A stretch of DNA of 64,000 nt from Thuidium tamariscinum (lineage: Eukaryota > Streptophyta > Bryopsida > Hypnales > Thuidiaceae), in contig OX344752.2 of NCBI GenBank assembly GCA_947034885.2, positions 11,656,001-11,720,000 of the forward strand, in the 5' to 3' direction. Made by a program: the position numbers and the translations under genes. How positions within the stretch are numbered: the first letter of the stretch is position 1; every line of letters starts with the position of its first letter. The notes beneath the pieces were generated by a model that saw nothing but the letters and a program-made list of their open reading frames with translations, searched no databases and was not told where the DNA came from. Shown in pieces: positions 23,650 to 35,033 of this stretch.

Positions 23650-24033
23650 AGGTAGAAACACCCAATTCCATCCTTGTACCCATTCCTAAATCCTAGAGTA
23701 TCACTAAATTTGTCTATAAGCATTCATTAAAGTTTCCTAAAAATGTTTAATTTTAATTTGTTGACGTAGTTGTAAGGCGCATGTATAATTTTCATTCACT
23801 AACAGCTAATTTTAGCAGAGTTCAGTTCAAGGTACACCTATAAGATGGTTCCAATGGTCCATGGAGCCAACACTTTGAAAATTTGTAGAAATGACATATT
23901 GCATCTAAAAAATTTGATCTTTTTTTGAATATTCATGATTTTCACTCGCTAATACTATAAAAATATTATTTTTACAAAAATGCCTCCAACTATGCTAAAT
24001 TGCTTAAACTGATGGTTTTGAGTGTTTCCACCA
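23650..24033. mobile_element. 384-bp TA-flanked MITE, first of an abutting pair
   Basis: Begins AGGTAGAAACACCCA and ends GAGTGTTTCCACCA, an imperfect inverse pair, with TA on each side (23,648-23,649 and 24,034-24,035). It shares the order of internal words with the following element: TTGTTCCTATTC or ACCCATTCCTA, TTTGTTGACG, TTCACTAACA, CATGATTTTCACT and ACTATAAAAATATTATTTTTA. Confidence 0.7.
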
Positions 24034-24035
24034 TA

Positions 24036-24707
24036 AGGTAGAAACATCCATTTCTGCACTTGTTCCTATTCTTTGTCCCTAAACTCACCCAATTATGGTC
24101 ATAGACTTTAGTGAACTTCTTCTCCACGTGCTAAACATTGATTTGCTGACGCATTTGAAAGACACATATCACATTGTGATTCACTAACAATTGATTTTTG
24201 CAATGTTCAAATTTAGGTGCATATATGTAATAGTTTCAGTGGTTTAGGTAACCAATACTTATATGCACACGACATCCAAATTTTTATTTATTTTAATATC
24301 CATGATTTTGACTCACTAACCCGGGGAGGACACTTCTTGTGTATTCGAGGGACCCACATGCGGTGATGGGGTATTTTTAGGGGGGCTATCAATTACTTGT
24401 AATCATTACTTGGCAACATTAAAAGAGCCCCTATTTTACCATAAAGCGGAAAAATCAGCCATATTATCATCCCTATTTTATTTTTAAAACACTTTGCCTT
24501 TTTAATGTCCCCTATTTTATATATAAATTTCTTATAAATTTTACCCAAGATTATTTAAATGTACCCTATCTTCTGCCGCACGTAGGTTATTAAAAAACGG
24601 GAAGTGTCCTCCCCTAGCTCACTAATACTACAAAAATATTATTTTTAGAAAAAATGTCTCTAGCTATGTTGAATTGTTTATATTGATAGTTTTGGGTGCT
24701 CTCACGT
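24036..24707. mobile_element. TA-flanked MITE, second of the pair, split by a nested insertion
   Basis: Begins AGGTAGAAACATCCA, directly after the TA that closes the first copy, and ends near GGTGCTCTCACGT before TA at 24,708-24,709. Without the nested 298-bp element and one 8-bp duplication its length would be about 366 bp, close to the first copy. The two copies share one TA, which implies insertion next to, or tandem duplication of, the first. Confidence 0.7.
24320..24617. mobile_element. 298-bp hAT-like MITE nested in the second TA-MITE
   Basis: Ends CCCGGGGAGGACACTTC and GAAGTGTCCTCCCCTAG are inverse copies apart from two tip bases. The 8-bp word CTCACTAA is present on both sides (24,312-24,319 and 24,618-24,625). 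An 8-bp duplication with CnnGGG termini is typical of the hAT superfamily. The adjacent uninterrupted MITE shows the intact target (CTCGCTAATACTA), confirming the insertion. No coding capacity. Confidence 0.88.
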
Positions 24708-24709
24708 TA

Positions 24710-25663
24710 GGTAACTCCAAAATAGAGGCAATATTTTACATGTTATCTTCAATTTCAAGAAGGCACGTTGAGGGCAAACTTTGAATGACCACTTTAACAT
24801 TGTTTAGGGATTATTGGAGAGATCATTAACATTTGATATACTTCTTGTTTAGAATTTTAGGATATTCTTGCAAGACAACTTTCCAATTGTCGAATATTAG
24901 AACCCAAATTTGGAATTCCACCTCAAATATTAGTTTTATAAGATTTATTTCCCCTAACATTGTACAATCAATATGTCATTGGACTTAAGCAATTTGGTAG
25001 TGTAACCAAAATTTAGGTGTTTGACACCAAAATGTAGCACATGAGATAGAATCTTGAAAAAAGAAGCACAATAAAAAAAACTACATGGATTTACTTCTAG
25101 GTTTGTGAGTATCATTTTTGAGTCTTTGAAGATTCTTTCACCCCTAGGTGGTGATTGGTTTTTGTCTTCTTCTAATAACACAAATAGGTGCCTATAAAAT
25201 TTGGGCTTTGAAAATTTGAAACTAATTTGTCAAAGGTTCAAAAAATGATAAACAACTTAGGGTTAGATATGGCTCCTTTTTCTTTGAAGAAAAGTTTATT
25301 GTAAGAAAATTGAAGGATTCAACATACACCAAAAAAAGGTTCAACATTTAAAAAGACACTATATGGACACCTCAACTTATACCAAAGTAGAAGATTAATT
25401 TATCCCTATGACTTATTGTTGTATTTTAAAGTTGAATATCTAGTAGAAAACATGTGTGCATAAATCAAGCTTTGAAACCCGCACTTGACTCATGTATGCG
25501 TGTTTTCTATTAGTCGATAAATTAAATCTCTTTATGGTTTTTCATTGTTGGTATGTATGGCCTTTAAAGTGGTGATACCTAAATACATCCAAATAAGCAA
25601 TCCAATTATAATATTTGATGGTCTCAATGTTGTAATAAGGAGATTCTCGATACAACTTTTAGA
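24710..25663. other. AT-rich intergenic DNA, no gene
   Basis: I see only short frames and found no clear element boundaries. Confidence 0.45.
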
Positions 25664-26290
25664 AGGTGATTGCAAGAAAAGGTTGTCTTTTTTGGCGTTA
25701 CAACAGAAATGGCTTTTGTGCTATTAGTTTTAACTTTGGGGGAATTAAGTCAATTTACTTAATATTTTATTGAATATGACTAACTTGATAGTGAAAAGAT
25801 TATTTATTTTTCAAAAATTTCAAAAAAATATTTTCTAATTAAATTTTAATTTAGCTAATTTGTCACCCTTTGGAATTTAGTTTTTTTTATTACTCTGGAG
25901 TACCCAAAATTAGTCATCTAAACTTGAAATTTATGTAGTCTACTCCCATACTAGAGAGTCATGTGTTCACCAAAAAGATTTACAAAAAAAATTATTTTAT
26001 ATCCTCTATATTCATGCAAATAGGACCCCTTGTGCATGCAATTCTTAATATTGAAAATGGTTTCAAAATCATTCTTTTGGTGAAATCTCATCACCATCAA
26101 TCCTTCCCAAATTGCCAATTTGAAAAAAAAAAATCCTATTTTTTACAAATTAAAATGTAAAAAAATTGATTTTCATGAGATTTTGTACTTTTCTAGTTCT
26201 CCTAGTTAGAGAATTTTTCTAAGTTTTTCCTTCTCAAGGTACCTTTTTCTTAAAGGTATATACATTGAACATTTTTTTCATATTAGAAAC
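25664..26290 (+). repeat. Decayed copy of the 19-bp-TIR element family
   Basis: Starts GGTGATTGCAAGAAAAGG, close to the terminus at 18,500. About 530 bp further on it carries TTCTAGTTCTCCTAGTTAGAG and AAAGGTATATACATTGAAC, as the 8,063 element does at the same offset. The right terminus is not recognisable. Confidence 0.55.
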
Positions 26291-27475
26291 AAGATGCATT
26301 TCTTTAAATCACCCTACAATGCATTTTTTGGATACTATATAAATGAACCATGGATTATCAAAGTATTGAAAATTGATGTTTCAAAAACTGCCTATAAACT
26401 CATGAATAGTGAGAATACATTTATTTTAGGCAAAAATATATAGGGGGTAGTTTTGGAAAGGATCAAAATCAAGTGTATTTATCTTAGAACATCTCCTTTG
26501 GCATCTTTCAAATGGCAACCTTGAATGCTAGTTTGGTAGTCATTAGCTTTGCATGTAGGATTTGGAGCCCTTGCCCCTAGCTAACCAATGCATTAGATGA
26601 GCAAGCAATAGGAATTCCTTCTTCTTCCTTGCTAATTAGACCTTTTGGAGGACTCTTTAAAGGAAAAAGACAAAGTACGAATATTCCCATCATTTCACTT
26701 CAAATAAAATTTGGCTATAGAATTTGTCATCTTGAACTTGATTGTTCTTCTTGCAACATCTAGATTATAAAATTGTTTTTTCAATTCATTCATTTTTTGA
26801 ATAGATATGAAGTACCCCTCAAGTTACACTACGAAGAATTTTCTAATCACACACCTACTAAATAATCAATTAAGAAGGCTTCTCAAACAAATATTGAAGG
26901 CCCAAAATTAAGTGGACAACAAGGAATGTTCACGCTTACTTCTTCCAAGTTACCATGAAGTCAACCAAGATAGGTAAATAATCTATACATTCTTTGCAAC
27001 CCTCAATTCACCTATTACAACCTTTTCAAGATTAATTGCTAGATTCTTTACATCCTTCTATTCATTCATCACTACAATTTATCTTTAAAATCCTCTGACC
27101 CCTACAACTTCATCCATAGATTACACTATAAGTCATGAACTTCATTCCATATGTGTACACTTCTATTTGAATAGAGATAATTAGCTAATAAAAATAGATT
27201 TGTCTCATTATCAAGCTAAAAGTAACAAAAAGTTCAAGACTAAAACGATAAAATTAGTTTTATGGAAGTCAAAAACCTATTCTCCCCACTTTTCAAGTAT
27301 TTTTCCCTGTAATCATGTAGGCAAACTTTTCCAATTGCCTCATTGCAAATATTGCACACTTCCATGGGGAGTTCCAAAATGCAAAAGTTATGAAGAATAC
27401 AAATAAATTGATAAATGTTCTAAAACTATTTTTGCAAAAATCAAGGTATCCATACCTTAAAGCAAGCTATTTGTT
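26291..27475. other. AT-rich intergenic DNA, no gene
   Basis: No supported coding region or repeat boundary. Confidence 0.45.
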
Positions 27476-27479
27476 TGTT

Positions 27480-27975
27480 CTATTTTGTTTTGTTTTATTT
27501 GTTTGTTTGTCACATTGAGATCTCTCGGACCATGTGTCCCTTGATCACATTCTTTGTACTCTTGGAAAGCCCTCAGTGAAGAAGGGTGCACATACTTGGT
27601 TAAGTGGCATTTGGACTCATGGTGAGAAAGTTATTAAATTTTGAAGTTTTAATGGATTAAAAAATTAGGAAATTACTTTTACTTTGATTTGGATTGTGGT
27701 GACGGCATAGGGCACACTAGTCTATACTATCTTATGATAGGTTGTTTGTTTGTTTGTTACACTAAGATCTATCAGCCTATGCATCTCCTCATCACATGCT
27801 TGGTACTGTCAAAAAACTTTAGGCAAGGACGGGTGTACGGACTTTATTTCATTGCATTCCAACCTATAGTGGAAAAGTTATGGATTTTTGAGTTATTTTG
27901 GATTTTTGAAAATTAAAAAATTAATTTTAGTTTAGTTTTGGTTGTGGCAATGGCACATGGCGCACTAAACTTAGT
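27480..27975 (+). repeat. Tandem pair of family E repeat units, about 250 bp each
   Basis: Two direct copies share TGTTTGTTTGTnACA, AGATCTnTC, TCnCATnCTTnGTACT, GGnGTnC, GAnAAGTTATnnATTTT and TGGnnATGGCnnAnGGC. The same unit is found twice inverted at 28,310-28,690. Confidence 0.65.
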
Positions 27976-28119
27976 AAGGTATAAGGCTCTTAAATGGAGT
28001 GAGTTCAAAATAGCGCCCTACCTTAAATGCTCAATATTTGTACATGTTGCTTTTTCATAGCCTTCAATAGTGTACTAACAATGTACATTTTAGCTAGGGC
28101 ACCATTTTAGAGCCCTATG

Positions 28120-28300
28120 CCCTTTCAACTTCAAAATTTGATAACTAATTCCACAAAGCTCCAAAAAAATGAAACAAGTTGGGTTAGATGTCAATTCCAT
28201 TTGTCTTTCTAAGAAAATATAGTGACAATTATTTCAAGATGTTTCACCTTTGCAAAATCGTGTTTCAGCCCTTAGATGGGCGATTACTAAGCCTTGTACC
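28120..28300 (+). repeat. Dispersed repeat family C, copy 3
   Basis: Matches 2,340-2,540, with GATAACTAATTCCACAAAGC and CAGCCCTTAGATGGGCGATT. It lies in the loop between direct and inverted family E units. Confidence 0.55.
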
Positions 28301-28309
28301 TTAGTATTG

Positions 28310-28690
28310 ACTAGTGTGCCATGTGCCGTCGCCATGGTCAAATCTAATTTTTGAATGCATAGTAAAAACTTTGAAATTCAATAATTCTCACCCCATAGGT
28401 CTAAACACCACAAAACCAAGGCCGTGCACCCCTGCTCGCCAAGGGCATTCCAACAATACCGAAATTGCAATCAAAATATAAGGAAAAGTAATTTAAAAAA
28501 AATTAAAAATTAAAAATACCTAAAAAATCCATAACTTTCACACCATAAGTTGGAATGCCACAAAACCAAGCCTGTGCACCCCTCCTCACCAAGAGCTTTC
28601 AGATAGTACCAAGCACAGGACCGAAGGATGTACAGGCCAGATATCTCAACATGACAAACAGAACAAAACAAACTACCTGGAATGCATATT
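28310..28690 (-). repeat. Inverted pair of family E repeat units
   Basis: Two head-to-tail units in the reverse orientation to 27,480-27,975. Each has CATAACTTTCACACCATA or its variant, then CACAAAACCAAGnC, TGCACCCCT and CCAAG. The four units form a large imperfect inverted repeat across 27.5-28.7 kb. Confidence 0.65.
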
Positions 28691-29680
28691 CCTGTATAGA
28701 TGTGCACAACATGAGCATTCTGAGAGTCTCCCTTTGCGGTTCTGTCTCAGCTTAGCTATGTATGTGAATTGCATCCCAACAAGGACTCTGTGAAGCTCAG
28801 TGTAAACTGTAGACCTTGAATAAATCTGTCTGTGGGTCATGGTTCCTCATGGCATTGTGGCCGGCCATCTCCTTTGGTTACAAGCTTCATTTGTGTCCCC
28901 CAAAAACAAAAAACAAAAACAAACTTGAATAAATGTTGATATTGGCATAGCAATTCCTCTGAAAAATACATTTGGAAAAAAAAATTTAACAAATGAAATG
29001 GAGAAACCTACAGGTTTGACCATAGGTTCCAGGGACTGTTATCTGTTGACTCTGTTTGTAAAAATTGTCAACTCTCAGACGGTCAACGCCATGGTTGAGA
29101 CTTGAGAAGATCTCTCTCACAGGAACAAATCCCATTCAAACCGGCCCTGCATTGCAATCAAATCAGGTGCTGCATTTGACCCTGAGACACATAAACTTTC
29201 TCATCCCTAAATTGATCTCCGTTGTGCCAAGTTCAAATCAGTGCAGGTCTTTCAATTTTCATTATTATTATTTGTTAAATGCAATTTCATTGCAAGGGGT
29301 AAATGACGAGGCTGGCTTCCTGCTGGAAACAGAAGGACCACAGACAACCCATTCAGACAAACCCAGCCACTGAGAGAGACAAAAGAAGCAGCAATGGGGC
29401 GCAGAACGCAGGGAGGCCTCTCTTGGCCTGCCAGGAGAAGCACAGCGTCTTTCATTTGCTTAAAAAAATATGTAATCAGTGCAGGACGTTAAAGTGGTCA
29501 TTTGCTTTTTGAAACAAATGAAGCGGAATTTCATTGCATTAAAGTGGTCGTTTGAATTATGAGTTTGTAAGGTTGAGGCACCAGTAGCTGACCATTTAAG
29601 CAATTTCAGAGCAGATTTTGCACAATATGAGGTGGTGGGAATTTTTCCCATCATAACATTCAGTAGCCCATAGAAGGACT
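28691..29680. other. Mixed-composition intergenic DNA, no gene recognised
   Basis: Slightly GC-richer than its flanks, with open frames up to about 100 codons around 29,065-29,455 on both strands. None resembles a known protein. Possible small exons cannot be excluded. Confidence 0.35.
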
Positions 29681-29815
29681 ACCTTTCCCTTTGTGAAGTC
29701 CCCATCACCTAATTTCATCTGACATTTCTTGAAGTTTGCAACTTTAGTTAGTGAATGGTGTGGAATATTCCACACCATTTCATCCGCTAGGAGGCAGTGT
29801 GACAGGCTGCTACCA
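29681..29815 (+). repeat. Duplicated segment with a perfect 26-bp palindrome, copy 2
   Basis: Second copy of the 16,640-16,800 segment. The palindrome AATGGTGTGGAAT/ATTCCACACCATT occupies 29,754-29,779 with no mismatch. Confidence 0.8.
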
Positions 29816-30950
29816 AATGTTATGCATATGGGAAGATAAGAAATATGAGAATAGAAAAATTTTCAGAATTTTATTTGTAAAATTGAATTTACAGTGAATT
29901 TTGGGAAGCAAAAAGTACTCCAAACCAATAGCCAATGTCTAGAGTCTCCTAATTCTGATAATGCTTTAACTGCTTTCCGTTCACTTCTTCTGCTCACTAA
30001 TTTGGACATGTGTCATTACCTTATTGGTCTTGGCCTCAAAAAGGACCAAAACACGCAATTCAAGGTGTGTTTGGAAATATGTTTTGGACTTGATTGGAAA
30101 TAGGGCCCCCTGTAGGTTGGCTACTGGGCGTAGTCAACATTTGGTGCCTCAACCTTATTTGTAGGAAACTGCAAGGTCAAGAATGCAAGATACGGAGTAC
30201 TATGTAACCACAAAATAAAGGTAAATTTTGACATTTATCCTTGGCTGGAAGAAGACCGATGTAGGACAAAGACTTCAAAAATGAGGTCAGGGTGAACTAG
30301 CCCCTTTGCTTGGCCACTCCAAGTAATTCCAGGGATGCAAGTAAAACAAAAGGCCCCCTATTTTGTGTCAATTTAATTTACCTTATGTTTTCTTTCTAGC
30401 TAATTTGGGCCTCTGATTGCAAACATAAATTCAGAATTCGCAAAAAAAAGTATTTGCAAAAATTAAAGAATTCCAGCGTTTTCCCAAGCGGCTGAGCTAG
30501 GGGTGCAGTTCACCCCGGCCTCAAATGACCACTTTGATGTCTTGCCAAATTAACTGCCCAAACTTATGCAAGACAACAAGGTGCACTCAACAAAGTCGTA
30601 GGGCATCTCCAATGAAAATGACAAACTTAGCTTCAAAGTATGTTTTTAACTTTTCAAATTTGAATGGCTTAGAATTCAAATTTGAAAATATTATCATTGG
30701 AAGCACATCCAAAAAGTGCTTTGATTAGACATTAGAAAACTCAAATTGGACAACTACAATGAATCCTTTCAAAATAAAGTGAAAGACAAAAATATAACTT
30801 AAAGACCCTTGTGAATTAGAATTAACTCCTAAAGGATCAGCTTGCTAAATTTGACAATATAGGAATTTCAAGCAAATATGTGTAAGTGGAGATTTCCGCA
30901 TATTTTTGGCCTAGGTTTTAATAGAATGTGGGGGTAAGAAATATCTTTCA
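29816..30950. other. Intergenic DNA, no gene
   Basis: No supported feature. It contains several short words shared with the AT-rich repeats but no complete element. Confidence 0.4.
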
Positions 30951-30984
30951 TGAGCACTAAAAATCAAGACATTTGGAAATATGA

Positions 30985-31740
30985 ATAAAAAGTTACAGCC
31001 TAATATGTTGTTTTTAAAAAAAATGGGTAGTTTGGGCAGATTGAAAAAAATCACTTTAATTTTTCAGAAACAAAAATTTGAGATTGGTTTTTCACATTTA
31101 TGTTTGTGTGGAAAGCTTTGAATTATTTCATTTTGATCAATGAGACAAAAGATACGGAAATTTTTTGTTTGTGAGTAGTTGTGGATTGTCTACTCTAAAA
31201 TAGACTTTCAAGTCCTTTATTATACTTAATTTTCAATATTTTTCAAAAAGAAATAAAATTAGAAGATGTAAATTGTTGATTACAACATTGCAACCATTGA
31301 AATCAACATTTATTGATTTCTTAAAGAAATTTTTAATAATTTTGTATTTAAAATCATTTGCTACTTCTTTCTATTAAATTTTTTTTCTTGTATGTTGTAC
31401 AATCCCAAATAATTTGAATTTTTTTGACTATGTAGCCAACTTACATTGAAGAATGGGTTAAAAAAGTAACCACCATTTTGAACATTTTTCATACAAATGT
31501 AATCATGTCAAGTGCACATGCTTGGGGTGGTACAAGGATTAAAAAAAGATTTTGTCAATTCAAATGCTAATATCTTGCAATCTATATGGTAAAAAACTTT
31601 GAATTTTTTCCAAGCACTCTCAAACCAATTTACTACAAGATCCTATGGTTACAAATCTCAAAAATGTTTCCTAAGAGAATTTGGTATTGGTACTAGAAAT
31701 GGTAGTTTTTGACTGTTTTTGGAGTAAACATAGTCAAAGA
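30985..31740 (+). repeat. Copy of the 7.2-8.05 kb repeat block (families A arm and B)
   Basis: Follows the order of 7,330-8,055: AAAGTTACAGCC, GTAGTTTGGGCAG, GAAAGCTTTGAATTATTTC, TTGTTGATTACAACATTG, AAAGTAACCACCATTTTG and GCTAATATCTTGCAATCTAT, then TGGTATTGGTACTAGAAATGG. The last part is uninterrupted where the other copy has the 732-bp insertion. Confidence 0.7.
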
Positions 31741-32620
31741 ACCTAAATGTTTACGAAAGTAAAATCATGGCAATGGCATGGTAAAATTCATTATTGAGTT
31801 TTCTACTAAATTTAGGTGTCTTGTGTAGAGTTTCAAAATCTTTTTATTATGAACTTGATTGAACAACCTTTACATGGCATATTGTGAACATTTCAAAAGA
31901 GTATAGTATAGACCGTAAGAACACCAATTATGAAGAGGGAAAAAATACATGATTCCTAATTGTACCAAAAATCAGTTGAGATGCAATTCATTCAAGCTTA
32001 CATGGTTTTCCTTTATTCATGACACCTTGAATTGATAGAAGTTATTTGTGGTTTTTGTATCAATGTGTATTTTGCCTTATGGGTTAGGAACTTTGATACT
32101 ATTATCCTAGTTTTGCTCCTTGTTATTCTTACCAATCTAGAATTATTCTTAAAATGGGGATATAATCAAACTTTATGATTCATTTAATCATTATACCTCT
32201 ATAATCTTTGAAGCACATGTCGAAGTCATATACAATGATTTTTTTTCTCTATTGTATGAGACATCAATTGGTTGCAAATCCTTGTTAAAGTAATGAAGTA
32301 TGCACATTTGAAATATAAATAATGCATATGAAATGACATTTATTCATCTAAAATCATATAGAACCATTCCAATACAACAATGCATTCACTTGTAAATGGC
32401 AATATCATTCTTGCATCTTATTCTTCAAATTTTTTGTTAGTATCATGAAGTGCAAATTGCAAGGGTTCCAACAAAACTATTCAAAAAAATAATAAACTAC
32501 TCAAATTAACAACCATGTAAATTGGTGTACCATTACTCTCCAAGGCATTGTCCTTCCAAAAGAGTTAACTTACATGTAACATAAAAAACTAACAACAGTC
32601 CGGAAATAAATTTTAGCTTA
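31741..32620. other. AT-rich intergenic DNA, no gene
   Basis: No supported coding region. Confidence 0.45.
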
Positions 32621-32624
32621 ACTA

Positions 32625-32815
32625 GCTAAAATCCTACATTTTCTTGGACCAACGAGTTGTCTGGAGAATACTCTATACTAGGTCTTAAGAAAATAAAAAA
32701 TATTCTCTTTACTTCCTCTAAAATGATTGTTTTAAAAAAAAAATTGAACTTATTTGGAAATTCAAAATTTCAACCGGCTAACTTGTAACCAAATGCCGGT
32801 GCTTCCCGTTCATTG
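32625..32815 (-). repeat. Inverted partner of the 2,640-2,845 repeat
   Basis: Reverse complement of 2,640-2,845 at moderate identity. It ends about 200 bp before the GC-rich SPIKE1 leader and so forms the distal upstream boundary of that gene. Confidence 0.6.
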
Positions 32816-32859
32816 GAACTAACTAACTTACTAACTTATAAGCATCCCACTAACCGAAG

Positions 32860-33060
32860 TGCAAGAACTCCTCCACGAATCGGCATCCCCAGTCGGTACC
32901 CCTTGCCGGTGTGAACCGTTCCGAAGTCGGTAATCCAAGTCCCCAAACCTGCCACGTCAGTTAATCGAGGTCCCGAGCGCCTCTAAGCCCGAAAAGGAAA
33001 GCTCGCGTGAGAAGGGAGAGATAGGCTCTCTCGCAGTAGTAAAACGGAGTGCGGCTGGCT
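32860..33060 (+). promoter_or_regulatory. GC-rich promoter-proximal region of SPIKE1
   Basis: Composition changes from AT-rich repeat to CpG-containing DNA. A GCCACGTCA word (G-box/bZIP-type core) is at about 32,942. No TATA box is convincing, and the transcription start is inferred only from the composition change. Confidence 0.35.
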
Positions 33061-33150
33061 ATGGCGGAATTTCCCTGCATCGAGCTCTATCGATCTACGC
33101 CGCCGCAGCTCGGATCCAAGCCTCGGTGCCTTAGCTTGTGGCGGCTGTGA
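33061..33150 (+). CDS. Upstream ORF in the SPIKE1 leader (29 codons)
   Basis: An ATG in good context (G at -3 and +4) opens MAEFPCIELYRSTPPQLG and closes at TGA 33,148-33,150, about 1.9 kb of genomic DNA before the main start. It is not in frame with, or similar to, the SPIKE1 N-terminus. If the leader is transcribed from here it would probably reduce translation of the main ORF. Coding status is unproven. Confidence 0.35.
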   Translation: MAEFPCIELYRSTPPQLGSKPRCLSLWRL

Positions 33151-35030
33151 GGCTTCTTCGCTTCACGCGGATGGGAGTGGTGGCGAGGTGCGCGCGGGAG
33201 AGGCGTTCTTGTGCCAGCGAATTTTGAATCACGGTTTGCACCTCTGTCGTTGAGCCTTTTGTGTAATGTAGGCTTCGGTGACGAGTTTTTTGCTCTTGTT
33301 CCAAAGGAAGAGGCAGTTCTATGGCAAGGGTGGTTTGTTTCTGATGTTTTGGTAGCGAGTGCGTGGTTAGGTCTTGTCTTTTAATGGCGTGAAAAGGGGT
33401 GTTTTCACTTGCATTGGTGCGGTATGGGAAGCTGGTGTTTTTTATGATGTTTGGAAAGCAATGCTGCTGGGAGGGACTGAATTCTGAAGTGCGAGTAGCT
33501 CTAGTATCATCGGGGTGTCGGTTCGGTGAGGTCGGGACTGGCATTGCTCTTTCTAAGCGCGATTTATAGAATTTTGATCGGTGATGCGAGTTTTGACTGC
33601 GGGTGCTTTGTGCTTGGGGAAAGGGAAATTGCATTTGATCAACTGGCCTTTTGGAGTTATTCGTCTTTGGCCTCAGGTTTGTAGTGTATGCGAGATGCTA
33701 GTAACCTTCAAAGAATTTTGAATTTTATCCCCTTCAAAGAAATGGAGACCTCAAATTTGACCTAAATGAGCTCAAGGGAGGTTGACGAAGAGTCTTCTTG
33801 TTGGGAAATGACACTATATTTTGTCGTATGACAAATTGGTTCCTGTGTTTGAGCTTTCCGCTCAACTGGTTGGCACGTTACGATGGTTGAGCTGGTTGGT
33901 CGTCCGAGACTGGCTACGGTTTCACTTCCGCCGGAAATCGCTTCACTGTAGCTTGTGATGCATGTATAGGTTAGACTGTAAATGCCATCCAGTAGACAAT
34001 GATTAGGAGGCAGCTGTCCGAATGTGAACATGTGTCTTTCTGTTGTTGAATCAGGGTGCTGTTACTTTTTGCGCACGAGGTCTTCGGCGTGCAGAGGCCA
34101 TTCTATCATATCGAGTGTGCGACAAGATTACCATTCGCTGAATACAGCGTTCTCTCTACAGCAACAAATGTGAAGTCAAACATGGGGATCAAAAACTGTT
34201 GCCAGAGAAACGCGGGTTACTTCTGCACGCTAGGCTTGTTCTGCGTCGCTCAAAGTTGTAGTGATTCGTTGCGACCAATTGGATCCATATTCAAAGCAGG
34301 CATTTGATATCAGTAAGTTGCAAGCAGAGGATAATTGTCTGAGGAGGCTTTAGTTCAAGAAACCTTCACCGTTGCGGAACGGTTGATGCACTTTAACAGA
34401 GGATATGGATCTCGTTCGTATGTCCACTTACTTGCGGCACTCGTTCCAGTGATCTATACGTACAATTAATTGAAGCAAGCCAAATGCGCACAGATATCCA
34501 CTGGCAGAGAAAGGGCCTCAGAGGTATTATGGTTGTGAGGAACGTGCTCTAGCTGACCTCTCAAGACCATCTCACAGGATCCTCTGCTGGTACAAGGCTA
34601 GCCAGTCAAATTAGCTGTATGATGTTACAGGGTTCCTCAGTATCGCTTCTACGATACAGTAAGGAAATTTTAGTGAACACGATTCTAGAAGAGCAGCCTA
34701 GAAGTGAAGTGAACACAAGTAGTTGATGGGCTCAATATAGAAGTCTAATACCTTGAGACAATGTAAGGTAAACGAATATGACTGACAAGCGAAATCTGGT
34801 GATGGGGACTAAGTGGAAAGAGAGAAGGCCTTGAATGTTGCGAGCTCGGTTATAAACCTGGAGTAGTTTTGAACCACGTAAGGGCAATCAAGTAGGTGCC
34901 TTCACCTATTTCTTCAGACCTGCACTGGTGCCATTCGTATATCCAGCATTGGGCTTTACGGTTTACTGCTTGAAATTACTGCAGCATTAATTTTCTGACT
35001 TACCAATGCTCTCTTTGGATCTATCAGCAG
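33151..35030 (+). other. SPIKE1 5' leader with intron(s)
   Basis: No conserved coding precedes the SPIKE1 start. The acceptor TATCAGCAG at 35,030 lies three bases before the start ATG, so at least one leader intron ends there. Frames on the minus strand in this interval are GC-driven and not supported. Confidence 0.5.
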
Positions 35031-35033
35031 GGG

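Noticed and set aside
33131-33634. Minus-strand ORF of 167 codons
   Set aside because: It is antisense to the SPIKE1 leader, rich in Ser/Thr/Arg from GC-rich composition, with no domain or splice support.
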